Shown: in pieces, positions 1 through 5,634 of the stretch
How the letters are laid out: every line of letters begins with the position of its first letter
How positions within the stretch are numbered: the first letter of the stretch is position 1
Assembly: GCA_905205665.1 (NCBI GenBank)
Contig: CAJLEF010000022.1
Location: 1 to 5,654 of the forward strand
Length of the DNA stretch: 5,654 nucleotides
DNA from: an uncultured Bacillota bacterium
GTDB taxonomy: Bacteria; Bacillota_I; Bacilli_A; RF39; UBA660
Reading direction: 5' to 3'
Translations under genes and position numbers: made by a program
Notes under the pieces: model-generated
The model's input: only the letters and a program-made list of their open reading frames with translations
Databases searched by the model: none
Told to the model about the DNA's origin: nothing

Positions 1-22
1 TGCACAGCACGTGGTTTTAACA

Positions 23-44
23 GCAGCTAACTATCGTTTGCTGC
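23..44. other. Short hairpin at the left edge
   Basis: GCAGC (23-27) pairs with GCTGC (40-44). Inside these, after a T/T mismatch, AAC (29-31) pairs with GTT (36-38) around a TATC loop, giving 8 bp in total. Neither strand has a T run directly after the stem, so it is not a standard intrinsic terminator. It lies beyond the terminator of the minus-strand operon, in a stretch (1-46) that is about 50% GC and so richer than the rest of the window. It may belong to a gene or RNA that continues outside the window. Its function is unknown. Confidence 0.35.
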
Positions 45-49
45 GCAAT

Positions 50-79
50 AAAAAATCACCATAGTTTTCCTATGATGAT
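50..79 (-). terminator. Intrinsic terminator of the rsmH-ftsL-PBP operon
   Basis: Read on the minus strand, ATCATCATAG pairs with CTATGGTGAT over 10 positions (nine Watson-Crick pairs and one G-U pair). The loop is GAAAA, and a run of six T follows, the first of which closes the stem. It starts 43 nt after the stop codon of the PBP gene. The stem, small loop and T run are those of a Rho-independent terminator. It has no T run on the plus strand, so it should act only on leftward transcripts. It implies that mraY, often next in this cluster, is not co-transcribed from here. Confidence 0.85.
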
Positions 80-86
80 AACAGAC

Positions 87-100
87 ATACTCGCGAGTAT
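87..100. repeat. 14-bp perfect palindrome
   Basis: ATACTCGCGAGTAT reads the same on both strands. It lies between the PBP stop codon and the terminator, so it falls in the 3' untranslated part of the operon transcript. The TCGCGA centre stands out in AT-rich surroundings. It could be a protein-binding site, a small RNA stem or chance; nothing in the sequence decides between these. Confidence 0.5.
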
Positions 101-122
101 TAAAAAGGATTTTAGAAATTTT

Positions 123-2270
123 TTAAATTTCCAGATTGATTTCTAAAATCATAGTTGAAATGTCTAGCACCGTATTTACAGGTATATTAGTGCTCTTTAC
201 TTTGCCATAGCCATTTAATGTATAAGGTAAGTTTATGAGTTCACAAAAGCAAATGATTTCATTTGTACTCCATCCTGTTACATCAGGCATAGTATAAGTT
301 TTATCATTCGTAAGTAAGAATACTTTAGAACCTGTAATTGTTTTAGTATTCGCTAAAGGATATTGATTAATAATATATTTACCATTTCCTAAAGTAATAG
401 GATTTAAGCCTAGCTTTTTGATTTCTTCTTGAACAACACTAGTTTCTTTGCTTAAGTACTGAGTAACAGTTACAATTTTTTTATGATCCACATCATTTTG
501 TTCATTGGTAACACTTAGGATATTAGCGATATCTTTAACAGCGTTGGCAATGGTACTTGTAATTTTAGTCGAAGAAGCTGTTGATTTTTTTGCTACAAAA
601 TAAACAACATACTCTGGATCTTCATAAGGGAATAAACCTAAGAAAGATTTGATATAATCATATGTACCCGTTTGATATCCTCCTGTTGATGAGGCTATCT
701 GGGCCGTTCCGGTTTTACCAATTAAAGTAACATTAGAAGGGGCATAACCTTTATTATAATCAAAACCATTGTAAACAACATTATACATAAGTTGTTTCAT
801 TTTATTAATAGACTCAGTACTTGCTACTTTACCTACTTCTGTTTTTTTGGCCTCATAAACAGTGTTTTTATTTTCATCAACAATTTTATCAACAATATAA
901 GGTTTTACCATAACCCCATCATTAGCAAAAATAGTCATAGCTCGAAGAAGTTGAATAGGTGTTACTAAAATACCTTGGCCAAAAGAGGCGTTAGCTAGTT
1001 CTGATTCGTAAGTAAAATCGATTAAGCCTTCGGATTCAGCTGGAAGCGTAATACCCGTTTTGTGGCCAAAACCTAACGTATCATAAAAATCACTTAATTT
1101 AGCTGCCCCTAGTTTAAGACCTAAGTTAGTCGCGGCGACATTAGAAGAATACGCAAAACCAGTGTCATAGGTAATATCTCCCCATCCAACGGTGTTAAAG
1201 TCTTTAATCTTAGTTTTACCATCACTTAAAGTGATAGAACCCGATCTAAATTTATCATCGCCATTGTATAAACCATTTTCTAAAGAAGCTAACCAAGAAA
1301 ATATTTTCATGGTACTACCTGGCTCGTAAGCATAGCCAACCAAAGGACTCATGTAGTTATTTAACCCTTCTAAGGTATTTGGGTTAAAGTTTGGATTAGA
1401 AGCACTTCCGACAATGGCACCTGTTTTGGCATTCATCACGGTGAAACTTGCCCAATCTAAAGTCGTATCTTTTGAAAAACTAGCAATCGCATTTTCTAAA
1501 ATGTTTTGAACATCACTATTCAAAGTTAAATAAACATCATTTCCACTTTTGGCCTCAATTCCTTGAGCTTCACTAGTAGGCATTTTATAGCCATAGGCAT
1601 CTTTTTCATATTCAATATAACCATTAGTACCTTTTAACTCATCATTAAAGTAACTTTCAATGCCCATTTCCCCAGTAATTTCGCCATCATCATTACTTCT
1701 CGCATAGCCAAGAATATAAGATGCCCAAGAGGAATTAATATATTGTCTTCTTTTAGCTAAAGTTTCAAAAATAATACCTGGCAAATTTTCTTTTAATAAA
1801 GCTTGTCTTTCATCTTCACTAATCTTACCCCAGATGCCTAATTCTACTTGATACAAATTTTGACTAAAGTAACTTACTAGATCACTTTGACATTTTGCTT
1901 TATTTTCATCGGTAGAAGCAACCACAGTACAAATCTTAGTTGCAGTTTGTTCTTTATCTACCACATGCATCGGATTTTCCATATCGGTCGTTCTAGAAGG
2001 AGATAAAATGGCAATGATTTTATAAGAGTTTGTGTTTTTAGCTAAAGGTTTTCCATCCACATCATAAATAATACCTCGACTCGCATATAAAGTTTCTTTG
2101 GCAGTATTACGATTACTTGCAAACTCGGTTAAATTGATACCATCTACCTTAGGACTTAAAACAACATAAGAAAGTTTAAAAATGATAATAAGAAAAAAAA
2201 GGCTCACAACTAGTATCGTAACCTTTACATTTAAATTGGTTTTTCGTTTATACTTGCCACCTTTTTTCAC
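123..2270 (-). CDS. pbpB: Class B penicillin-binding protein with two PASTA domains (division transpeptidase, PbpB/FtsI/PBP2x type)
   Basis: This 715-residue protein is a DD-transpeptidase that crosslinks septal peptidoglycan outside the membrane. After a basic N-terminus (KKGGKYKRK) comes one membrane anchor at about residues 15-38. The N-terminal (dimerisation) domain follows, with the RGIIYDVDGKPLA signature at 65-77 and GEMGIE at 200-205. The transpeptidase domain spans roughly 240-585 and has all three active-site motifs: STMK with the acylated serine (319-322), SSN (375-377) and KTGT (519-522). Two PASTA domains follow, at about 597-655 and 657-715, the second opening with YTMPDVTGWS. 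PASTA tails are typical of the division PBPs of Gram-positive bacteria. Length and gene order after ftsL fit PbpB/PBP2x; a sporulation-specific SpoVD-like role cannot be excluded. Translation starts at GTG, supported by a strong ribosome-binding site. The gene closes the operon, with a terminator 43 nt beyond its stop. Confidence 0.95.
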   Translation of the reverse strand: MKKGGKYKRKTNLNVKVTILVVSLFFLIIIFKLSYVVLSPKVDGINLTEFASNRNTAKETLYASRGIIYDVDGKPLAKNTNSYKIIAILSPSRTTDMENPMHVVDKEQTATKICTVVASTDENKAKCQSDLVSYFSQNLYQVELGIWGKISEDERQALLKENLPGIIFETLAKRRQYINSSWASYILGYARSNDDGEITGEMGIESYFNDELKGTNGYIEYEKDAYGYKMPTSEAQGIEAKSGNDVYLTLNSDVQNILENAIASFSKDTTLDWASFTVMNAKTGAIVGSASNPNFNPNTLEGLNNYMSPLVGYAYEPGSTMKIFSWLASLENGLYNGDDKFRSGSITLSDGKTKIKDFNTVGWGDITYDTGFAYSSNVAATNLGLKLGAAKLSDFYDTLGFGHKTGITLPAESEGLIDFTYESELANASFGQGILVTPIQLLRAMTIFANDGVMVKPYIVDKIVDENKNTVYEAKKTEVGKVASTESINKMKQLMYNVVYNGFDYNKGYAPSNVTLIGKTGTAQIASSTGGYQTGTYDYIKSFLGLFPYEDPEYVVYFVAKKSTASSTKITSTIANAVKDIANILSVTNEQNDVDHKKIVTVTQYLSKETSVVQEEIKKLGLNPITLGNGKYIINQYPLANTKTITGSKVFLLTNDKTYTMPDVTGWSTNEIICFCELINLPYTLNGYGKVKSTNIPVNTVLDISTMILEINLEI

Positions 2271-2276
2271 AAGATA

Positions 2277-2284
2277 CCCCTCCT
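2277..2284 (-). promoter_or_regulatory. Ribosome-binding site of the PBP gene, overlapping the ftsL stop
   Basis: The minus strand reads AGGAGGGG, 6 nt before the GTG start codon at 2270. This site fixes the GTG start. Its first two bases are shared with the ftsL TAG stop (2283-2285), so ribosomes ending ftsL are in place to start the PBP gene. That arrangement suggests translational coupling (inference). Confidence 0.85.
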
Positions 2285-2579
2285 ATTCATTAATATTCTT
2301 GATGTTATTATTATTATAAGTCATGCCCTTTTCTTGGGCTACCTCTTGTATTTTATCTAAGCTAGCTAATTCATCGACTTGCATACTTAATGATTCATTA
2401 ATGCCTTCTTGTTCACTGATTTGATTTTTTAATTTTTCTAATTCAATATTAGATTCTGATAAAATAGCTTTTGTAAAAACAGTAGAAATAGGAAACATCA
2501 AAACCGTTAAAAGAAGTAAAATCGTCATTATTTTTTCACCTTTTAATAATCTTATTGTTTTCTTTTTTTGTTTACTCAT
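2283..2579 (-). CDS. ftsL: Cell division protein FtsL
   Basis: This 98-residue bitopic membrane protein belongs to the divisome. In Bacillota FtsL pairs with DivIC through a coiled coil and, with DivIB, supports the septal synthase and its PBP. The sequence shows a basic cytoplasmic tail (KQKKKTIRLLKGEK), one membrane segment at about residues 17-38, and a charged helical stretch at about 40-72 with coiled-coil character. The FtsL/DivIC-type ending, with LASLDKIQEVAQEKGM at 71-86, follows. Primary sequence is poorly conserved in this family, so the call rests on the architecture plus the position between rsmH and the PBP gene. The start overlaps the rsmH stop by 8 bp (ATGAGTAA), and AAAGG lies 7 nt upstream inside rsmH, which suggests coupled translation. 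The length is slightly below the roughly 110-120 residues common in Bacilli. Confidence 0.88.
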   Translation of the reverse strand: MSKQKKKTIRLLKGEKIMTILLLLTVLMFPISTVFTKAILSESNIELEKLKNQISEQEGINESLSMQVDELASLDKIQEVAQEKGMTYNNNNIKNINE

Positions 2580-3501
2580 AATTTATCCTTTCTGCTACTC
2601 TTAACTTAGCACTTTTACTACGAGTATTTTCTTCTAGTTCTTTTTTACTTGGTAAAATAGGTTTCTTAGTAATTACTTTTATCTTAGGAAGATATTCTTT
2701 GGGAACATTAGGTAATCCTTTTACCATATCATCTACTTCACTATATTTTTTAAAAGTTTGTTTGGTTATGCGATCTTCTAAAGAGTGAAAAGTAACGACA
2801 ACTAATCTTCCTTTATCGTTTAATAAATCAATGGCATCTGGTAAAACTTGTTCTAATCCCGTTAATTCTTCATTCACTTCAATACGAATGGCTTGAAAAA
2901 TATTACGTTCAGGATGTGTTTTATAAAAATAGTTTTCACCAACTGCTTTTTTGATACAATCTACTAATTCTTTTGTTGTTGTAATTGCTTTTTTCTCTCT
3001 TTCATTCACAATTTCTTTAGCAATAAAAGGACTTTTCTTTTCTTCTCCATATTTATAAAAAAGCATTTTTAATTCTTCATAAGAATAATTATTTACAATA
3101 TCTTTAGCTGTTATTTTATCTTCTTGGTTCATCCGCATATCAAGGTCTTCATCTCTCATGAAACTAAACCCACGCTTTTCATCTAACTGAGGGGAAGATA
3201 CTCCAAGGTCAAACAAAATACCATCTACTTTGGTGATACCATATTCTTGTAAACGTTCTTTCATGTTTACATATTTATCATGAATAATGGTAAAATTATC
3301 GCCAATTTGGGATAATTTTTCTTGACTATATAAACAAGCCTCACTATCTCTATCAAAGGCGAATAAATGCCCCTTTTTTATTCTTTTTAAAATTTCACTA
3401 GAATCTCCAGCATAACCTAAAGTAGCATCTACGTAGATGCCATCTTCTAAAATATTTAAATTTGCAATTGATTCTTCTTTTAAAACCGTATAATGTTTCA
3501 T
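2572..3501 (-). CDS. rsmH: 16S rRNA (cytosine1402-N4)-methyltransferase RsmH
   Basis: This 309-residue cytoplasmic enzyme uses S-adenosylmethionine to methylate N4 of C1402 in the decoding centre of 16S rRNA; older names are MraW and YlxA. The length is normal for the family. The SAM-binding loop is DATLGYAGDS at 25-34, followed by FAFDRD at 48-52. The family signature is DGILFDLGVSSPQLD (93-107) with RGFSF and LDMRMN (120-125). Further family blocks are HPERNIFQAIRIEVNEEL (196-213), FHSLEDR (238-244) and the C-terminal KPILPSKKELEENTRSKSAKLR. One oddity is Asp33, where most family members have His in the GxGGHS/GxAGHS loop. The start is the first usable ATG: an in-frame ATG 12 nt upstream runs straight into TGA. 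The upstream GGATGTGAG is only a weak ribosome-binding site. As first gene of the operon it has a long leader; no mraZ precedes it. Confidence 0.96.
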   Translation of the reverse strand: MKHYTVLKEESIANLNILEDGIYVDATLGYAGDSSEILKRIKKGHLFAFDRDSEACLYSQEKLSQIGDNFTIIHDKYVNMKERLQEYGITKVDGILFDLGVSSPQLDEKRGFSFMRDEDLDMRMNQEDKITAKDIVNNYSYEELKMLFYKYGEEKKSPFIAKEIVNEREKKAITTTKELVDCIKKAVGENYFYKTHPERNIFQAIRIEVNEELTGLEQVLPDAIDLLNDKGRLVVVTFHSLEDRITKQTFKKYSEVDDMVKGLPNVPKEYLPKIKVITKKPILPSKKELEENTRSKSAKLRVAERINYE

Positions 3502-3543
3502 AGACTCTCACATCCATATATATTAAAAATTATTTTTAAATAT

Positions 3544-3608
3544 TGTTGGGGTGTTGTCCAAAAGAAGGGAACAGTAACTTCTTTTTAGACTAACACCGTC
3601 CCAAAACA
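3544..3608. repeat. 65-nt imperfect palindrome upstream of rsmH
   Basis: The arms are GGTGTT/AACACC (3550-3555 with 3592-3597), GTC/GAC (3556-3558 with 3588-3590), AAAA/TTTT (3560-3563 with 3583-3586) and GAAG/CTTC (3564-3567 with 3578-3581). Single-base bulges lie at 3591 and 3582, and a 10-nt loop at 3568-3577. Outer bases TGTT, GG pair with CC, AACA across a small bulge. As minus-strand RNA there is also a G-U pair at 3559/3587, so it would form an 18-bp core hairpin about 50 nt before the rsmH start. No T run follows on either strand, so it is not an ordinary terminator. It may be a structured mRNA leader, or a small mobile palindromic repeat with degraded terminal inverted repeats; genomic copy number would tell. 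Confidence 0.7.
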
Positions 3609-3612
3609 GCGC

Positions 3613-3640
3613 ATAAGAAAAACATCTTTGCTTTTCTTAT
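3613..3640. other. 9-bp perfect hairpin in the rsmH leader
   Basis: ATAAGAAAA (3613-3621) is the exact reverse complement of TTTTCTTAT (3632-3640), with a 10-nt loop. Neither strand continues into a T run, so it is not a terminator. Its right arm shares 3632-3635 with a separate 12-nt inverted repeat, so the two foldings exclude each other. Being AT-only apart from one pair, it is weak and could be chance. Confidence 0.45.
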
Positions 3641-3710
3641 ATAAAGGGTAAAATGTATTTAAAACTATGCTTTGCTAAACTTTTGAAAGAGTAAGTATAA
3701 AAGCAAAGAT
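3624..3710. repeat. 12-nt perfect inverted repeat spanning 87 nt
   Basis: ATCTTTGCTTTT (3624-3635) and AAAAGCAAAGAT (3699-3710) are exact reverse complements. In RNA this would be a long-range stem around a 63-nt interior. The pairing uses bases that also take part in the local hairpin at 3613-3640. Part of the right arm (AAAGATAG, 3705-3712) can instead pair with CTATCTTT (3775-3782). Such mutually exclusive partners resemble a switching leader, but there is no terminator stem to switch, so the function is open. Confidence 0.5.
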
Positions 3711-3730
3711 AGTATTAGAAGACAAACTTA

Positions 3731-3762
3731 CTTCTTAAAACATCGCGAAAGTTTAAAAGAAG
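3731..3762. other. Hairpin with TCGCGA loop
   Basis: CTTCTT (3731-3736) pairs with AAGAAG (3757-3762), and AAAC (3738-3741) pairs with GTTT (3751-3754), leaving a small internal loop and the apical loop ATCGCGAAA. TCGCGA also forms the centre of the palindrome at 87-100, which is a curiosity. The hairpin is enclosed by the AAAGATAG/CTATCTTT pair (3705-3712 with 3775-3782) and AGACA/TGTCT (3720-3724 with 3772-3776), so 3705-3782 could fold as one branched domain. Confidence 0.4.
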
Positions 3763-3829
3763 GACTAAACGTGTCTATCTTTTCTACTACCACTTCTATC
3801 ACTGTTCATATATAGATTACTAGATTTTT

Positions 3830-3866
3830 AAAGTAATGTAAAGTAAATACTGTGAAAATAAAGTAA
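3830..3866 (+). repeat. Helically phased AAAGTAA direct repeats (possible operator)
   Basis: AAAGTAA occurs at 3830-3836, 3840-3846 and 3860-3866, so the copies are exactly 10 and 20 bp apart and lie on one face of the helix. The slot at 3850-3856 (CTGTGAA) is degenerate. The repeats lie 27-63 bp upstream of the -35 box of the glycosyltransferase promoter and also in front of the rsmH leader. From memory, MraZ of Mollicutes binds series of AAAGTG(T/G) boxes spaced by 3 nt, which is also a 10-bp period. The match here is partial and the repeats face away from rsmH, so the regulator is undetermined. Confidence 0.5.
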
Positions 3867-3875
3867 ACTTTACAT
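3836..3875. promoter_or_regulatory. Inverted repeat ATGTAAAGT/ACTTTACAT
   Basis: A perfect 9-bp inverted repeat has half-sites at 3836-3844 and 3867-3875, with centres 31 bp apart, close to three helical turns. It overlaps two of the AAAGTAA direct repeats. It could be a dimeric regulator site controlling the divergent genes. It is made almost wholly of A and T, so chance is a real alternative. Confidence 0.4.
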
Positions 3876-3892
3876 CATTTTAAAACTTTATC

Positions 3893-3921
3893 TTCAAAAC
3901 ACTTAAAAAGTTCTATATAAT
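3893..3921 (+). promoter_or_regulatory. Sigma-A type promoter of the glycosyltransferase gene
   Basis: A -35 box TTCAAA (3893-3898, four of six matches to TTGACA) and a perfect -10 box TATAAT (3916-3921) are separated by the ideal 17 nt. Transcription should start near 3928, leaving a leader of only about 12 nt that holds the ribosome-binding site. The very short leader suggests no attenuation; control would act at the promoter. Confidence 0.65.
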
Positions 3922-3930
3922 AAACCTTGT

Positions 3931-3936
3931 GGTGAT
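3931..3936 (+). promoter_or_regulatory. Ribosome-binding site of the glycosyltransferase gene
   Basis: GGTGAT matches the 3' half of the full Bacillota Shine-Dalgarno sequence (AAGGAGGTGAT) rather than the usual GGAGG core. Three bases follow before the ATG at 3940, which is the proper register for this part of the anti-Shine-Dalgarno. It supports this start codon. Confidence 0.6.
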
Positions 3937-3939
3937 GTT

Positions 3940-5589
3940 ATGAAAAAAAAGAAATATTTTATTTTAACTTTAGTTTTTCTCTCTTTCATCATGCTTTTCT
4001 ATTTTAATCAAAAGAAAGGTTTTCATGAAGATGAGATTTACTCTTACGGTTCTTCTAACTATAAGTATGATAACATTTATAAAAGTTATGGTTATACCAG
4101 TAAGGAATTAGATTATTTTTGGAATGTTACTTTTAAAGGTAATTTGTTTAACCGTGTTGGTAATTCTTTAGATTTTCTTTTAAATATGGATAAAAAAGAA
4201 TTTTCTTACCGTGAAGATTTAACTAAGAAAGAGCCCCTTCTAAAAACGAAAGAAGACGCGAATGAATATTTAAGTATTCAAAAAGAAGATCTTGGGAACT
4301 ATTTTAGTGTGTGGCTTAATCAAGCGATTGATGTTCACCCTCCTTTGTTTTACTTTTGTCTTCATTTCTTCTCTATCTTTTCTTTTAATCATTTTTCGAA
4401 AATCATTGGCTTTGCTTTAAACCTTCTCTTTTTCATCTTAACACTTATTGGGATGAAAAAAATATTAGCTTTAGAAGGAAAAGATGAATTTTCTTTACCA
4501 GCTGTGATTTTTTATGGGATGAGCATGGCTGCTATTAGTACGGTTATGTTTCAAAGAATGTATATGATGCTTACGTGCTTTGCAGTGTGGTACCTTTATT
4601 ATTTATGGAAATTCACAAAAGAAGATTTACGTAAAAAAGATAAACAGATTTTTAGTCTTATTATTACAGGTGGCTTTTTAACTCAATATTATTTTTGTAT
4701 TTATGCCGTTACTTCTTTTGCAACTTATGTCATTTTAAATTGGCCTGATAAAAAGAAAATAAAAGACCTCTTCTGGATTCACTTTAAAGGTGCCTTATTA
4801 GGACTTATCCTTTATCCTGTCGCGATTTACCAAGTTTTATTTTCTTCGCGTGGTATTGTTGGTCATGAAAATATTGCTAAAACATACTTAGAAATGCTCA
4901 CCTACTTCATTCAAAATATTTTCACAAAATTAAATTTAAATATTATTTTAAGTATTATCTTAGGTATTAGCCTTATTTATGTAGCTTTTAAAAAGAAACT
5001 TTTTAAGCAAAAAGAATTTCATTTACTTTTACTACCTCTCATTCTTTCTTTACTTGTAATCTCCAAAATTTCACCTTTTTTAGGAGATAGTTTTACCTTC
5101 CGATATATAATGCTACTTTACCCTCTTATTGTTATTTTAATATTCTATATTTTAAGCTTTATTAAAAGTAAAAAGTTTCCAGTGGTATTATTAGTAATCA
5201 GTATTTTACTAGGAGTATCAGGAATGATTTTAGAACGTCCAACTTACTTATATGAAGAGTATCAAGAGTCACTTGATATTGCCCAAAATCACAAAGATGA
5301 TAATATCATTTATGTTGTGGATAACGATTTTACCTTTTTAAATGCTATGCCTGAATTCTTAATTTATAAAAAACATCTTATTATTGACATTAATGAAAAT
5401 GATTTAGAACAAATAAACGCTTTAAAAGAAGTAAGTCAAGATAACGAAGCTATTTTATGTATTAAAAATTGGTTAGATACTGAGAAAATTAAAGACGATA
5501 TTTTAAACAATACTGATTTTACAAAAGCAGAACTTATCTCGAATGTTTCTGGAGATGTTTTATCTACCTATTACAAATTAACAAAATAA
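3940..5589 (+). CDS. Polytopic membrane glycosyltransferase, GT-C fold (GT39/ArnT/PMT_2-like)
   Basis: This 549-residue integral membrane protein probably transfers a sugar from a polyprenyl-phosphate donor to an acceptor on the outer face of the membrane. By eye there are about 11 hydrophobic segments, near residues 5-22, 134-149, 153-173, 186-203, 207-224, 237-265, 281-301, 334-351, 360-378, 387-408 and 412-430. The first is followed by FHEDEIYS (28-35), the acidic motif that GT-C enzymes carry in the first external loop (likely catalytic Asp31/Glu32). That loop is about 110 residues long and ends in NQAIDVHPPLFYF (127-139), the conserved HPP motif. FQRMYMM (204-210) matches the RMY motif of this superfamily. 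Residues 431-549 form a soluble C-terminal domain of unclear role. Acceptor and sugar cannot be predicted. The gene is monocistronic as seen, diverging from rsmH, with its own promoter and terminator; nothing ties it directly to division. Confidence is high for GT-C, low for substrate. Confidence 0.82.
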   Translation: MKKKKYFILTLVFLSFIMLFYFNQKKGFHEDEIYSYGSSNYKYDNIYKSYGYTSKELDYFWNVTFKGNLFNRVGNSLDFLLNMDKKEFSYREDLTKKEPLLKTKEDANEYLSIQKEDLGNYFSVWLNQAIDVHPPLFYFCLHFFSIFSFNHFSKIIGFALNLLFFILTLIGMKKILALEGKDEFSLPAVIFYGMSMAAISTVMFQRMYMMLTCFAVWYLYYLWKFTKEDLRKKDKQIFSLIITGGFLTQYYFCIYAVTSFATYVILNWPDKKKIKDLFWIHFKGALLGLILYPVAIYQVLFSSRGIVGHENIAKTYLEMLTYFIQNIFTKLNLNIILSIILGISLIYVAFKKKLFKQKEFHLLLLPLILSLLVISKISPFLGDSFTFRYIMLLYPLIVILIFYILSFIKSKKFPVVLLVISILLGVSGMILERPTYLYEEYQESLDIAQNHKDDNIIYVVDNDFTFLNAMPEFLIYKKHLIIDINENDLEQINALKEVSQDNEAILCIKNWLDTEKIKDDILNNTDFTKAELISNVSGDVLSTYYKLTK

Positions 5590-5604
5590 GCCATGATATA
5601 AAAT

Positions 5605-5634
5605 AAAAATCCACGCCTAAAAGACGTGGTTTTT
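5605..5634 (+). terminator. Intrinsic terminator after the glycosyltransferase gene
   Basis: CCACG (5611-5615) pairs with CGTGG (5625-5629); inside, C5617 can pair with G5623 around a TAAAA loop. Five T follow the stem (5630-5634). The stem begins 21 nt after the stop codon. On the minus strand the same stem is followed by ATTTTTATTTTAT, so it may also stop leftward transcripts arriving from beyond the window. Confidence 0.85.

Larger units (their letters stand above)
3502..3939. other. 438-bp divergent intergenic region, no convincing gene
   Basis: This region separates the start codons of rsmH (leftward) and the glycosyltransferase (rightward). I found no mraZ: no reading frame of suitable length and none of its conserved sequence. 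The open frames are tiny, for example 13 residues at 3653-3694 (plus) and 14 residues at 3765-3809 (minus, no ribosome-binding site). What it does contain is a chain of inverted repeats from 3544 to about 3782, phased direct repeats at 3830-3866 and the rightward promoter. A leftward promoter is expected but I could not find a convincing -35/-10 pair; TTTACA at 3839-3844 (minus) has no good partner. It does not show the signatures of RNase P RNA, tmRNA, SRP RNA, T-box or the common riboswitches that I can recognise by eye. Confidence 0.7.

Noticed and set aside
3544..3608. Palindrome read as an intrinsic terminator
   Set aside because: The stem is long, but neither strand has a T run right after it: leftward it continues CCCAACAA, rightward GTCCCAAAA.
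3653..3694. 13-residue plus-strand micro-ORF after AAAGGG
   Set aside because: The ribosome-binding site is weak, no promoter is convincing, and the frame is too short to tell from chance in an AT-rich spacer.
3765..3809. 14-residue minus-strand micro-ORF (starts MNSDRSGS) ahead of the rsmH leader hairpins
   Set aside because: There is no ribosome-binding site before the ATG, it is very short, and it matches no leader peptide I know. It could be a leader peptide only if a transcript and start site were shown.
3502..3830. Known structured RNA (RNase P RNA, tmRNA, SRP RNA, T-box, common riboswitches)
   Set aside because: The hallmark sequences of these RNAs were looked for on both strands and are absent. 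A rarer family cannot be ruled out without a covariance-model search.
3502..3939. Hidden mraZ or a decayed mraZ copy
   Set aside because: No frame is long enough, and no stretch resembles the MraZ N-terminal block or its repeated domain.
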